Origin: Umbilicaria muhlenbergii
Taxonomy: Eukaryota; Ascomycota; Lecanoromycetes; Umbilicariales; Umbilicariaceae
Reading direction: 5' to 3'
DNA: 64,000 nucleotides
Assembly (NCBI GenBank): GCA_000611775.1
Contig: KK106983.1
Coordinates: 4,082,808-4,146,807, forward strand
Shown: piece after piece, positions 32,501-44,271 of the stretch
Layout of the letters: each line of letters begins with the position of its first letter
Numbering within the stretch: position 1 is the first letter of the stretch
Program-made: the position numbers and the translations under genes
Notes under the pieces: model-generated
The model's database searches: none
What the model was told of the DNA's origin: nothing
The model's input: only the letters and a program-made list of their open reading frames with translations

Positions 32501-35500
32501 TGCTCCCTTGGGACGTCATGGTTTTTCCTTCGGTTCATCCATGTCACATAGGGTCTGTTTGAGCTCCTCGATGAGTTCAACGAGATCACTCTTGGTCTGC
32601 CTGTGAAAGGGAAGACCGTGCCTCTCCTATTTTGCACCTTCCACCGCCTTCTTGCCGCCCCCCAGCGCCTCCCCCCCCGCCTTCCTTTTAGTTTGTTTTG
32701 TTCTTCTATTAACCCATCCCCTTCTTTATCAACCGCTTCTCCTTCTTCTCCTTCCTCCCCTTCCTCCCCTTCTTCTCCTTCCCTTCCCAACCACCTTTCC
32801 AGCGAAGAATATGATGAGACCCTAAGATCTCGAACCTCTCTTTATATTTCACAATTCACAAAGTGTAATAGAAATACCACTAGAGAACAAGAAATAGAGC
32901 CTTGGGATAGGCTGGAAGAAATACTGACAGAGCACACTTTTACTGCACTCGACCACCGCCGCTACCTTTGTTAGCTCATCTAGCACCACAAAAGCATTTC
33001 TCTGATCTTGTGTCGAGTAGGTCGCTTCTGCTGCCAGTTTGACTATTTTGTTGACTTTGCTTTGTACCGAAGTGGTGCAATGGGTTACTTGCATAAGCGT
33101 TCGTGATCCCACAGTATATATGATATATGACGGCACACGCCATGCAGACATTTTATTCATCCTCAGACTTGATGGGTGTACCGCTCCAAAAAATCCTCGC
33201 AGCAGGGAAGAGGGATGTTGACGATGTCCCGCAACACCTAAGTATTTTCTGCCAACTCCATGTCTTCTGATCATGAATGCTCAATATTAAAGCTGCAACT
33301 CTGATGACGTGCAGATCTTCCTCTGCTGGTGCTGATGAGATGACCTTCACAGTCATCTTCGATTTATTCACCGAGAAGTGTGTTTGGGCGAGATCAACAG
33401 TCGAAACGCAGTTCTAGCAGCCGCTATTTTACATCTGCATGTCTGAGCTGAAGCGTTGTTGCCTCGGCCCTCTGCGGATGCGTCGTAGATCACGGGTCCA
33501 ACAATCTCAGCAGCTCTGGATGTATTGCCTTCCAAGAGATCCCCATGCACAAGGCGGGGCTGGATCTCTCGACTTCCCGTTTCTGATGAGCAAAGCAGTC
33601 CAGTCGGTGTGTTCGCGTCAGCGGCAGCCGTCTTGCCAGTGATCTCTTTTGATTTACCCATGTGTTATGAATTGGGGGACCGACCCCTCCTGCTTGTATG
33701 ATCTTTCCCGGACCTGTTACCGACGCGATTCCTCAAACGCCGAGTTAAAGGAGAGCGCAGGACGAACGGCAGTACCTCTTACAAGAGACTCCGTTCCCAA
33801 ATCAGAATCTCGCGATCCTTCTTCCAAAGCTAGCCACTGCTTTATGGATTCGGTGAAGAATTCCTACCCGAAGTCTATTTAAGAATAGGCTCTTGCAGGA
33901 TTAATCCCTGATAGGTTGGAACTGGAAATCTGTATTGGCCTTTCAATGAAAATGCCCGCGTCGTGGAGCTCCGCCATTGCGAAGAATGTCTGGATATTGG
34001 GGACGTCGTTTGTCATTTCAATGAACCTGCAAAGAAGAAGTGCACATTCGGATCTGAAGCGTACGTGCCCCAAGCGATGGAGAAGGAGTCAGACCAGGGA
34101 TATTTTCGTATAGGTAGGTATTCAGGCTGCGCAAGGCTGATGTAGGACTTGTGCTCTTGTATTCGTTCCACTAGGTCTCGAGTTTTGTCCTAATCAAGTG
34201 AGTGCCAGGAGTCATAGTCCTATTTTGATCCGCTGTGGATCCAGCATCACTCGACGTCTGATTGAATTCCGAAAGCACCAGCTTTGTCGGTTCCTTCTCA
34301 GCGCTAGATAGCCTTTTATCTGAGATCCCCAGCCGCATGGCGTCAAGTTAAATTTGGAATGTTCAGGATAAATTCAGAAAAGTCTTTATAATTCTAGAGC
34401 TCAGTGCTAAGCTCAGAAACTAGAGAAGAGAGCGAGAAGAAGAACGACCATCTGTCAGGTAGGAAATTCTTGCATACTTGGTAGAAGCTAAAACATACTT
34501 GCCCTGACCCTGATCCAGCTGAATTGCCCATTCATCTGTCGTTCAGAAGCACTAAAGCCGGACTTTTCAAGGGTAGCATGTACTGAAATTCTTAGCTCGA
34601 CACGCACGAGTTCGCGAGTTGCGAACATCAAATATATCCGTTGATGGAAAGTCAAGATCAGGTTTGATACGCAAAGATGGGAACACTGTGCAGCTCGGTG
34701 GACTCGGCCTTAATGGCGAGTAATAATTGATTAGCTACTTTACAGCAGAACTCAAGAACAACTTGAAAAGGCAAGGAATAGTATCAACTGCTCACATAAC
34801 AGTAAAGAACAACCTCACAGCATTTGCACACGGCCTGAGTCTGGACATGATGCTGGAAGGGAACTTACCTTTTTGGTACGAACGATTATCGAAAAACATC
34901 GTACGCAACATAGCCACCATAGCTAGTGATGTCTCGAGAGTACATGAACCCAGGGAAACCGTTTTGCGAACTGGCTGAACTGGGGAAACCACCTTTCAGA
35001 CTCTTGATACCAACCCTGCGGGAAAATGCAACTCCATGCACAGCTTTTACTTGCTTGCTCTCATTCTTATCCTAAATGCTGCCATCAGTCGCTTCGTGCT
35101 GCACTTGGGATGCGATCTTAACAATCCTGTTAAGGAGCTGCCGGATTTGCCTTCAAGTGTATGTTCGTTAGGACGCAGTCGAAACTGGCCCTCGAAGGAA
35201 CGACCATGGGAGCCTTCTTTCAATTTTGCTTCATCTCCCACTTTCTCCTTGATCTGCTGATACATTGCATCATCATCAAGTATGTTTTTGGTGTAACTCA
35301 TGTCTGCAAGTATGCTCATCAATCTCTCGGCTCGAGTTGGGCAACGTGAGTCAAAAACGCTGTCCTCTGCAGCATGACCATTTTATCTGTTCCCTCCGCA
35401 GATCTTTCGACGTAAATTGCTTCTAATCTGACATCGACCTTGGCAGGCGGTAACATTCAGCGTGCAAGACTGGCATCAACACATGGACATTCGATCTCAT

Positions 35501-38500
35501 ACTTGTTTCCTGTAGGACTTACTACGCCTGGTCTCTGATGATCCTTAATGTTGCCTCGTAACAAGTGCAATCGAAGCGCTTTCCCTTTCGAGCGGTTTCC
35601 ATCTCATAATGTGCCAGGTCCAGGATCCGGTTAAGGCAGATCAATCCAAGTAGTTCGATTGCCTTTGATGGGCTTGTGCAACGTAATCGCCGCTGCTCCT
35701 GTGTCAACCTGAACGGTCACGCTTCTTTCTGTGGAGAAACCCGCGTTGGCTAGTTTCCGCAGCTGCTCACATGCATTCTTTCCAGAAGTACACTTCACAA
35801 ACTTGTTCGACATTCCCCATCATTTGTTGACCACCACTGCCGCGCCCGCATATCATTCCAGCGCGCTCATGGTGCTTTCAACAAGGCTTGCAGCCGAGTC
35901 CATTCGAGCCTGCTTGTATCCGATAACAGTGCGTAGACTGATTCGGTCGCGTCAAGCGTGATCATGAGTTCTTCCAGATAGAAAATCTTGTAGCAATGTT
36001 GCGATGTGCTGGATAACGCCCGTTGTCGATACTCAAGTCAGCAGGGTGTACACAACTTGTTCACAAAACAAAAGTGAACTTTGCCGAGCCCCATGTCGTC
36101 AGCAAGATAGCCTCTTCTTTGTCCAAGTTATTTGTGCTATTACGTACTTGCTGAAAGCTGGTACAGATATTCGTGGTCTCAAAGCGGAGCTGAGGGATAT
36201 CTGCTTTGTTACATAGGTTGGACAATTGAGGCGGCTTGACAGTGTGAATTCGAAATTGCACGCATTGTACTTGGTAAAAAGTCCCACCCGGCCAAAGTGT
36301 AACACTCGATTATTGCCTCTGAACCCATTCCAAATAGGAGGATTTCATCGCGCTGATGACCTTGATAAAACCCGCGGCCGTCATACTGGTGGACGGGGTT
36401 TTGGAGGCAACTCGTGGCTGAAATTATTAATTGAAGTAATATAAAGAACGAATCCGTTGGTAGAGGTAGTATTATTTTAATGTTTTAGACCCTTAGAATC
36501 TAGGGAGTTCCTGTCTAGCTTTCTGCTACCGCACATTGTCGATAAGTCTGTGTCGTTGAGCTTTACATCTCCGCTCCAGTACTCCATATCTCCAAGTCTC
36601 CAGTACCCTTTATTACCCTGGGAGGAACCAATAGTCATGATCTCTAATACCGGCGAACTTGTTGCCATGTCTATCTGTGTCCATCTCACATGACCTATCA
36701 TGGAGTGCGCGCCGCTGAGCCTCGTAGTATAATTGCACCTCGAATTGACCTGTCGAGGCTGGCTGTACTTTTCACATCGTGGCAAGAGTATAATAAACCA
36801 GGTCTCCGATTGCATTGAGATTGAAAAAGAATGTTCGGGGAGGCTCTTGAACGCCCCTGCATTAGACTGATGCCGCGTTTGTGCCGATGCGTTGAGGGTC
36901 ATTTATAGAATTCTTTAAGGGGCCTCATAGTATGTGGAAGTGGTTCGTAAAGTCCCGGCGAAGCGCATTAGAGAGTAGTGCCCAAGTGAATTGGCCCGAC
37001 GTAAAGTATAGTAGCAGTCTATGTTCTTTGTCAAAGTGGCAACCACGGTCCTCGGCAGTACCATCAGGATGGGGCTTCTCAGGTTCTTTGCCTAAGCATA
37101 GCAGACGTATGTAGGGGAAATATTTTGACGAGCGCAGTATTTAATATGCCAAACATGGTAGGACACTCTCAAAAACTTGTCATTGTGTTTGATTTGTATC
37201 GGTCCCTGTACTGTCCTCCTTTTGCATCTTCCCCGTCCAGTCTAACGCACTTTACCAGTACTATAGTTTGCTGTCTTGAATTTTCTTCTCCAGCGGCTCC
37301 AAGCTTTTCTCGCAAATCGACAAATTTGACTAGCTATTGTCCCTTCGTTAATGCTGCAGTTGATACCACCGTGCGAGTGTCGGAGATCTTGTGTTCTGCA
37401 GCCAGTACTACGCCACCATCACTGGCTTTGCCAGGCACCGCCTTTGTGAAGAATACTAGAAGTCAGTTTCTCAAAGTAAAATGGTAACGCGTTGCAGGCA
37501 GCGCGGTAGTCGGGCGCGATTGCGCTTACTTTGTTCAGTACCTTTTAGAATTTCCATAACGAAGTGTGCGTATATTTGCTGATGTTCAAATCTTTCCTCA
37601 ATACCTTTTCGGTCATGCTTGTCTGGCTTGAATAAAAAGATCTAAGAATCTTTCTTAGGCCCTGTTGTAAAGTAGTAGCAATCTTTCGGAATGCCATTGG
37701 TTGATGAATATTGCCATACTCAATAGCTGCAGGGCCTTTTCATTGCAGGGCGACTCTCCCACAAAAGATAGTGCTCTTGTTCTTTCTTTGACCTTGTGGT
37801 ACTACTTCATAGCAGTTTCGTAGATGACATGGTGTCCACTTGTGTAGACTAAATCCCCACTGCCTTTTTTGACCTTGAACTTAGGATCTGCAGCAGTAGT
37901 CTGCAGGTTGATGTTGAGCTGTTCATTGGCTTATACCAACGGCTTTTTCAGTGTATATGCAGGATATCCTATCCAGACTCATAGATAACCAAATAGCAGT
38001 CCGTCACTACTGCCGCAGCACATCAAAAGTGGTGTATAAGACGTTCCACAGATTTGAAAGGACTGTCATGATGTGTGAGGCGCCTAGCGCCAAAAGAGTG
38101 TACAATCCTTAGATTATTAAAAACATCAGGGTCACCTATCGCCTTCTCAGTATTAGTTTTAAGGCCGATCTTTGGCTTCTCCATCAAAACAGTTCGAACA
38201 ACAAAGGCAACAAATGTAGATATGAGTGAAGTCCATCACCATATAATAACTGGGGCAGAAGAGGACTAAGAGCTGTTCTGACTGATGTACTGTTTCCAAA
38301 CTCGTGGTTTACCTATTGGAGACAGTCCCATCTCCGCAGATTAAGGACCGTCCTGTACCATCTGTGCGGAAGCTGCGTTGTCTCTCGCATCCTATTCGTT
38401 ACATAATCTATTGATTCGGGTCGTTGTGCCATCTTAAACTCTTTCAGTCTACCTCTCCGGTGATGAACGGATCATAGCCGGATGTTAATTGGCTTTGGCT

Positions 38501-38643
38501 TGCCTCTTTGTGTAAGCTATTAGATGTTCTCAACGCTGGGGATTGCCTTCAGTAACGTCTGAACTCAATTGGTGTACGTAGGACTCCATATACCTAGGGC
38601 TGCCTCGTAGACCAACAAAGGCGATTCAGAATCGAGTCCGACA
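29542..38643. other. AT-rich gene desert with degraded sequence
   Basis: About 9 kb lack any supported intact gene. The stretch 31020-32340 is notably AT-rich with no long frame. Elsewhere there are open but unrecognised pieces, for example minus 30408-30920, minus 33661-33040, minus 35813-35047 and minus 36902-36477 (141 codons from an ATG). Protein-like patches in several frames with stops between them suggest decayed genes or elements. A pyrimidine-rich tract lies at about 32713-32790. I could not name an element family. Confidence 0.45.
32713..32790 (+). repeat. CTT/CCTT-rich polypyrimidine tract
   Basis: Imperfect CTTCTCCTTC / CCTTCCTCCC units on plus. Read on minus it gives an EEGEEGE-type low-complexity frame that should not be taken as coding. 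Confidence 0.7.
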
Positions 38644-39123
38644 TCATCGTATCATAAAGACAGCGGAGGTACATCGACCGGTCATATATGTCCAGGCCAT
38701 GAAAGAAGGAATTAACCCTTCCTTCTCAGCATCATGGACAAGTTCATTTGGGAGGTGTATCGAGGCCTTCTTGGAACCATGTTCCTTTGTCCCCAGCCTC
38801 TTCAGCATATTTAGTATCTTAAGTATCTGATGGGTATCTTCGGCGACTTCAACCAACGCCCTCTCGAGTTCCTCGTCTTCGAGATCAGCACCATGCTGAG
38901 CCTTCTCTAGCTCTGGCGCATCCATGGAAGTGGCGGTCGTCGAACAATCTTCGAGTTTGCGATTGTTCGGGTGAAGCAGTGGCCTCACGGTGTTGCGTTC
39001 AGTCTTTGCCTCCGCTGCTGATAAGCAGAATGACTGGTGCCCATTGTGTTTGCAGCAAGGTGGAGGCGTGCCTCGTTCCAGAATTGCTCGAGGACCTCTA
39101 AACTCATCCTCTAAGTTGACCAT
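38644..39123 (-). CDS. Hypothetical protein frame, low support
   Basis: An ATG-initiated 159-codon frame with a charged, helix-forming middle (DLEDEELERALVEVAEDTHQ, then ILKILNMLKRLG) and two cysteines near the N-terminus (PPCCKHNGH). Its composition looks protein-like compared with surrounding sequence. It has no recognised domain, and no splice partner was found. It lies 150 bp downstream of a truncated gene copy on the same strand and could be part of a decayed locus. Confidence 0.25.
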   Translation of the reverse strand: MVNLEDEFRGPRAILERGTPPPCCKHNGHQSFCLSAAEAKTERNTVRPLLHPNNRKLEDCSTTATSMDAPELEKAQHGADLEDEELERALVEVAEDTHQILKILNMLKRLGTKEHGSKKASIHLPNELVHDAEKEGLIPSFMAWTYMTGRCTSAVFMIR

Positions 39124-39269
39124 TGGGTTTGGTTGTACCGGATAGTTTTGCGTTCTGAGCAGACCACTGTCGCTGCATCTTTATTGAAAGGATTCTCTCT
39201 GACACGTGTCAGTAATAGTCTGACGCTTGCTAAGGTTTGGGAATGTCAATTACTAAGTACACACAACAG

Positions 39270-39710
39270 CTAGTCGTACATGAGATCTCGTGGATTACAA
39301 TCTAGGTAAAATGGCAGTGTAAGAAGTAATCTCGGTAATCTGTAGAGAAGGCGAATTTCAGCACTCTGCTTCTGTGGCACACTGAGAATACAACGTATTG
39401 GACTCTCTAGTGCTCTCTTTAACTGCTTGAATAAGCAATAGGTTAGGCGGAAATCTGTAGTCAATGTGCGTATTCCATGATACGCTGCGGACTGAATGTA
39501 ACTTGGTCTATTGCACTCTGTCCAGATTTGTGGACGTGGCACAGTTACGCTCCGAGGCGCGGCTGTTCTTCGCTTGTGGACTAAAAATTCTACGTTGGTT
39601 CGATTTAGGAGTGATAGCAGGGCGCACCCGGACGCAATCGCAAAGGCCGCGAACCAATTTGGGGGGGGGGTCGTGTTTGTTTGCATTTTAGCGCTGGTCC
39701 AGAACCTCAT
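39270..39710 (-). pseudogene. Truncated paralogue of the 40615-42564 gene
   Basis: The translated block FRLTYCLFKQLKRALESPIR, then ILSVPQ, IRLLYRLPRLLLTLPFYLD and NPRDLMYD aligns residue for residue with LHLSYCLFKQLSKSQGSPIY, VLSLPR, MRMLYGFPGQVLTVPCFLD and TPRDFTYE in the gene 2.3 kb upstream on the same strand. The copy stops at 39270, right after the PRD motif, and lacks the following 400 or more residues and both introns. Its N-terminal part is not alignable. It is most likely a local duplicate that decayed; a short expressed protein cannot be ruled out. Confidence 0.7.
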
Positions 39711-40614
39711 CTCCCGTTGGCAAGAACTTCGAGTTTGTCCACGTTAATCTCTGGCAATGAAGTATGCTGGAATACCCCAGATTGCTCAGTGGCACAGATG
39801 CGTGACATGGTCGTTCACCTAGCCTGCGCCTGGAACGTAACTGGACAAGTCAGGGCGATTCGTTTCTTCGTACTAGTACTGGTGATCGGTAACCTAGTTC
39901 CGTATCAGTAAGTATGGAGCATTCCACGGTAGATCGGGGTTACCTTGGTTAATGAGGTTGATAAGAGGGTGGTGATAGGATTGTAACAAGGGGCTCTAGG
40001 CCTACAAAATCGTGGCATATCACAGACAAATTTAAGGACTTATATCGACCTGGTTCTAAGCTGTATGGAGTTGGAGCGATACCAAGCAGCATGCAGGCCT
40101 CAATAACTCAGAAAGAAAAACAGCAACGAAGCAATGAATTCGCTCTAAATGCTTATAAACTAAACCGAGGAATATACAGAATACATAGACGGCTAAATGT
40201 CGAATGGAAAAGAACACAGAGAACGTAGACTCCGTGATACAAAGGTCCATAAGGCAGTAAGTATCCCAAAGGCGAAGAGATGTCAAGCTTTGGATGCCAG
40301 ATATCAATGGTTGAGGAGTATGTAGAAGAGAAAGCTGGCAGGCGGCTTGGTGGCAGTTTAAGTATGCCCGGATGACAGCTGCATTCACGACAAGAGTCTC
40401 GTGAAGCAAACTTCACAAGTGAGCGAATGTCTGCTACACAGTACCAGCCGTCCCTATGAATGTTCAAAGTTATCATTCCCTAATGCCCCACTGGCTTCAC
40501 TATGGGTCACGCTGTTCTTTGACTTTTCATGTGACAAAGCGCTAGCAGTATCTGGAAAGGGGTATGGTACAGAACAAACGCATGATATAGAAAGAACACG
40601 CGATCCTTACTGAT
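39711..40614. other. Intergenic region
   Basis: No supported gene. It separates the truncated paralogue from the stop of its parent gene. Confidence 0.4.
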
Positions 40615-42564
40615 CTATAAGTCCCTTGCTAAACATAATGCTGGAGATTCCACAGCAGCATCCCGTGCTTTTTGATCGTCACCAGGTTTGCTCTTCTTTG
40701 TAAGTGGCAGTTCTCCATCACAGGCGTTGGCCCCTTCGCTATCATTCTCAACCTCAACCTCCAACGTTCTGCTCTTCCTCTTTTTGCTGTGTCCATCATC
40801 GCACGCTTCCTCCGCCTCTTCGTCGCTCTCGGCCACAGTCTCTGTTACTCTGCCCTTTGGCTCTGCGCTGTCTTCCTCCTTCCTACTCTTCTCCGCTTCC
40901 TCATCCTCGGCAGTCGTAACCTCTGATGCTCTGCTCTTTAACTTGATGCTCACAGCAGATGAAGCCTCCTTTATGGCAGACGGTATTCCCACATTCTGTT
41001 CTTCAGCTTCCGTGGCGAATACTGCTTGGTCTACAGATTCAGCCGCACCGCCTCTGGCAACAGTTTCCCGGGCCTGAAGACTCTCGAGTCCACTTCCACC
41101 ACTTGGTCCAACGCCGTTATCTGCCGCGTTATTCACTACTGTGTCCGCCGTATTTTCGGTCGTAAGGGGCGCCTCCATGTCGAGTCCCTCAACCTCCTTC
41201 ATCTTGAACTCCGTCTCCCAATCGCTTTTGGCGGCAATCTCCCAGGTTTCATCCCAGATCTTGTCTTGAGTCGTCTGGCTTACTGATTCCACCCAGGGAT
41301 TGAACACTTTGAATATGTGCCAATAATCGAGCTTTGCTGTACTTGGATGCACCTTATACAGCCTGGCCCAGTCTGCACCAGGGTACTCTTTGAGGGGTAG
41401 TCTCGCCAGTGGTATAATGCGACGGTCCGCGTCGATGAGGATCATGTTATGGAAGTTCTGATTCATGGGAAAGATAGGTTCGCCGTTTGTACACTGCTCG
41501 AGAGGTTCTTCGGCATACTCCGCGGCACGGTTCTGGCAGAGAAGGGCACGAGATCGGCTGACGCCGAGGTGGTAAGTCGAAAGGTCGCCAAGGATTGTCT
41601 ACACCACAGGTGTTAATAAGAACGTGATGGAAGAGGTCACTGCTTCCCTTACTTTTGGGACTGCTGACTCGGGCGATGCTCCTTCCATATCCACAAGAAG
41701 AGGGAACACAAGCCGAAATGCTTCGCGTATAAGGTCTTGGCTGGGCTGGCACGCCGCGTTCAGAGCCACACAAGCCTGAGCAAAAGAAGCGTAGTTGCTA
41801 CATTGGTTCGGTAGGAGCATGATGTAGATTGATACGTCCGCTGTGGCCGCGGCCGCTGTTGGTGGGTTCTTCACCCAGTACGCTTCGCCCTTCTTCAGTT
41901 TCTGCCATAGAAAGAATTAGATATGTCTTCTTCCCGAAAGTATCGCACCTCGTATACTTGCCATCTCTAGTATCTCGGCGTTCTTTTCAGCATGCCTCTC
42001 AGAGGTCCCGCGAAACTCATTCTGGTAAATGTGGCGCATTATTTGATCAGCACGAGCTCTGTTCAGCCCAAAATCAGGGTTCCCGTTGCGGATCGCGTGT
42101 ATCAGCCACTCATAGGTAAAATCGCGCGGGGTGTAGTCCAGAAAACACGGGACAGTCAGCACTTGTCCGGGGAATCCATAGAGCATGCGCATCACAGCGC
42201 GCCTATTGCGCGGCAGGCTCAAGACTCGATATATCGGACTTCCTTGGCTCTTACTCAATTGCTTAAATAAGCAATAAGATAGGTGAAGATCTGAAAGTAG
42301 TCTCCGTAATCGCGGTGTGAGTAGTTCACTAGCCATCGCCTTCATCTTCTTTGCAGAGCCCCTATACAGAATAGCAGCTCTCTTCCGCCACTCTTTGGCA
42401 ACCCATTTCGAATGCAACGTGATATTAATCGTCGGGTTCAGAGCGTAAGTTCCTTCGTAAAACCACGCGGCGTTTTCCTCATTGTGCCGAGGGTCGTGGG
42501 CGGTGGGAGTAAAGCTTGGATACTTAATTGACCTTACCGGGTGAGCTCTAGTAGTCTCAGGCAT
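40615..42564 (-). CDS. Fungal protein of unknown function with acidic, nuclear-signal-bearing tail
   Basis: Exons 42564-41962, 41901-41653 and 41598-40615 join to 611 aa. The first 400 residues look globular (CLFKQLSKSQGSP, VPCFLDYTPRDFTYEWLIHA, YIMLLPNQCSNYASFAQACV, MNQNFHNMILIDADRRIIPL, HPSTAKLDYWHIFKVFNPW). The last 200 are acidic and disordered with basic clusters (HSKKRKSR, LTKKSKPG), suggesting a nuclear location. I recognise no family. Intron 2 (54 bp) is GT-AG. Intron 1 keeps the frame only if it starts with GC (ATG then GCAAGT), a known minor donor class; both nearby GT donors break the frame with the natural CAG acceptor. A truncated paralogue lies at 39270-39710. Confidence 0.65.
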
Positions 42565-44271
42565 AGTGGACCGGTGGAGAGTTGCAGCTCGAGGCTAAGT
42601 CAGCAGGAATAGGGAGACCAAGTCTTTGAATGCAAGTAAAAAGGCTTTGAGTTCGTGGTGCCAAATAAAACGCGAAAAAATTGCTTGAGTAACTTCACTT
42701 GTATTTCTGGCGCGTAATTGATAATGGTCATCCATCGCGCTGTGATGATGACAATGTTGCGTTGTCCGCTTGGAGCTCCTCCCACCATGCAATTCGCAAT
42801 AAGAACGGTGCGTGCATAGTAAGGCAAAGTCTATTCCTAGGGTATATCTTTGCCACAATGGTTTGCAGACACAAATCGAAGCATGAACGCTTTGGAGTGT
42901 AAGAGATTCAGGGGATCGAGGCTGGGGATCGCCAGAACATTAAATGCGGTAGGGTTGATGATTAGCGCGGACCCTTTTGGTACTAGGGTGGCCGTCTGAT
43001 TTCTTTTAAGCTTTATATAATACCGCACCTGATCGATTTGTATGGAATGTCGGTAAGTTGGTCTAGTGGTCAGCATTTCGATTGTACCTTTGCAAAATTA
43101 ACACATTACAGGTCACACCGAATTGGATCACCAGAGACTACCCTCCGCTGGTTGGATGCATTGGCCCGATTGAGGAGACTGATTAGCCTTACTACCCACA
43201 CCAGATGGATGTATCGCGCCCACCTTTTTTTTTCTTTTTTTTCTTTTTTTTTTTCCCTACGGAATTTTTGCACTTCTTGGCGTTTTTCGTGAGATTACTT
43301 GCGCTTCCCCTATCCATCATGGACAAGATGTAGGATAGCCTACTCAAACTCTTTAACTAGCCGATCTAACAATGTCGATTCAGCATCGATAGTAACTTAT
43401 GGGGTTGCGGTGAGAGCGGTAGGAGCAGTGGAAGGTGTAGAGAAACACGTGCATTCCATCCGCCGCGTGCGTTGGCAAGAACAACATTTCGCCATAACCT
43501 GAATCGAACTCTGGCCTGCCGCGCTGGGATAGTTGCCCCGGAAAAGTGGTAGGCCCCAATATCAGTCCTGTAGGAACAACGCGATATCTCGTGCTGCAGA
43601 ATAAATTATGGGCGGCACCGAAACGATTCGACCGCACTCAGATTCGAACCCTCGCGTACTCCTCACAATAATTAAGGGACGGATACTCGTATCGCCCTAG
43701 CTCACGCACTTGAGGAAAGAGACGACAGCACTCGGTTCCGAGATCCCTCAGGCTTGATGAGATGATCCCTCTCTAGTCCATGCTCTTCTCCATCGATTCC
43801 CTCCTACAGCACTGCCGAACCGTGCATGCACGAGGTGCCCTAGAGATGAGGATAGCCCCATAGGACGCCGCGCAGTAGCAGTCTAATGGCAGCGGGTGGG
43901 AACAAATGATCTGACAAGCTGACAGACACTAGGAAAGGTGTACAGTGGCGTTTGGGAACTCGTCCCATCATAGTGGCTACATAATTGCAGCATGGCTCAT
44001 CACCGTAGCATGATGGTGAGGAAGAGTGAACGTCGGAATTGGCTCCTGAACTATGCCGGCCGTTTTGCTTCGCCAAATAAGCTTCGCACGGACACTACGC
44101 TACAGCCGACGATCCCTGCCAGTCTGCCAGCCCTACTGCCCAATGGAGGTTTACAGACGATCTTGAACTTTTGAGTCTTGAACTGGACGAACGAACCTCC
44201 ACGCGCAAACTTCCTCATATCTTCTGTTCCTTGCGTCGCCACCATACAATGCTTTGACCACTGATCCCATC
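42565..44271. other. Intergenic region between divergent genes
   Basis: About 1.7 kb upstream of both neighbours. It includes a T-rich tract (about 43226-43256) and isolated tRNA-like T- or D-arm look-alikes that do not fold into whole tRNAs (see rejected items). No supported gene. Confidence 0.4.

Noticed and set aside
32407-32790. Minus-strand frame with EEGEEGEEGE repeats
   Set aside because: Translation of a CTT/CCTT microsatellite; no conserved continuation.
43040-43700. tRNA-like fragments: GGTCTAGTGGTCAG near 43058 on plus, and GTTCGATTC- and GGTTCGAATC-type words on minus near 43500 and 43640
   Set aside because: None can be folded by eye into a full cloverleaf with paired acceptor and T stems, so no tRNA is called. 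They could be tRNA relics or chance.
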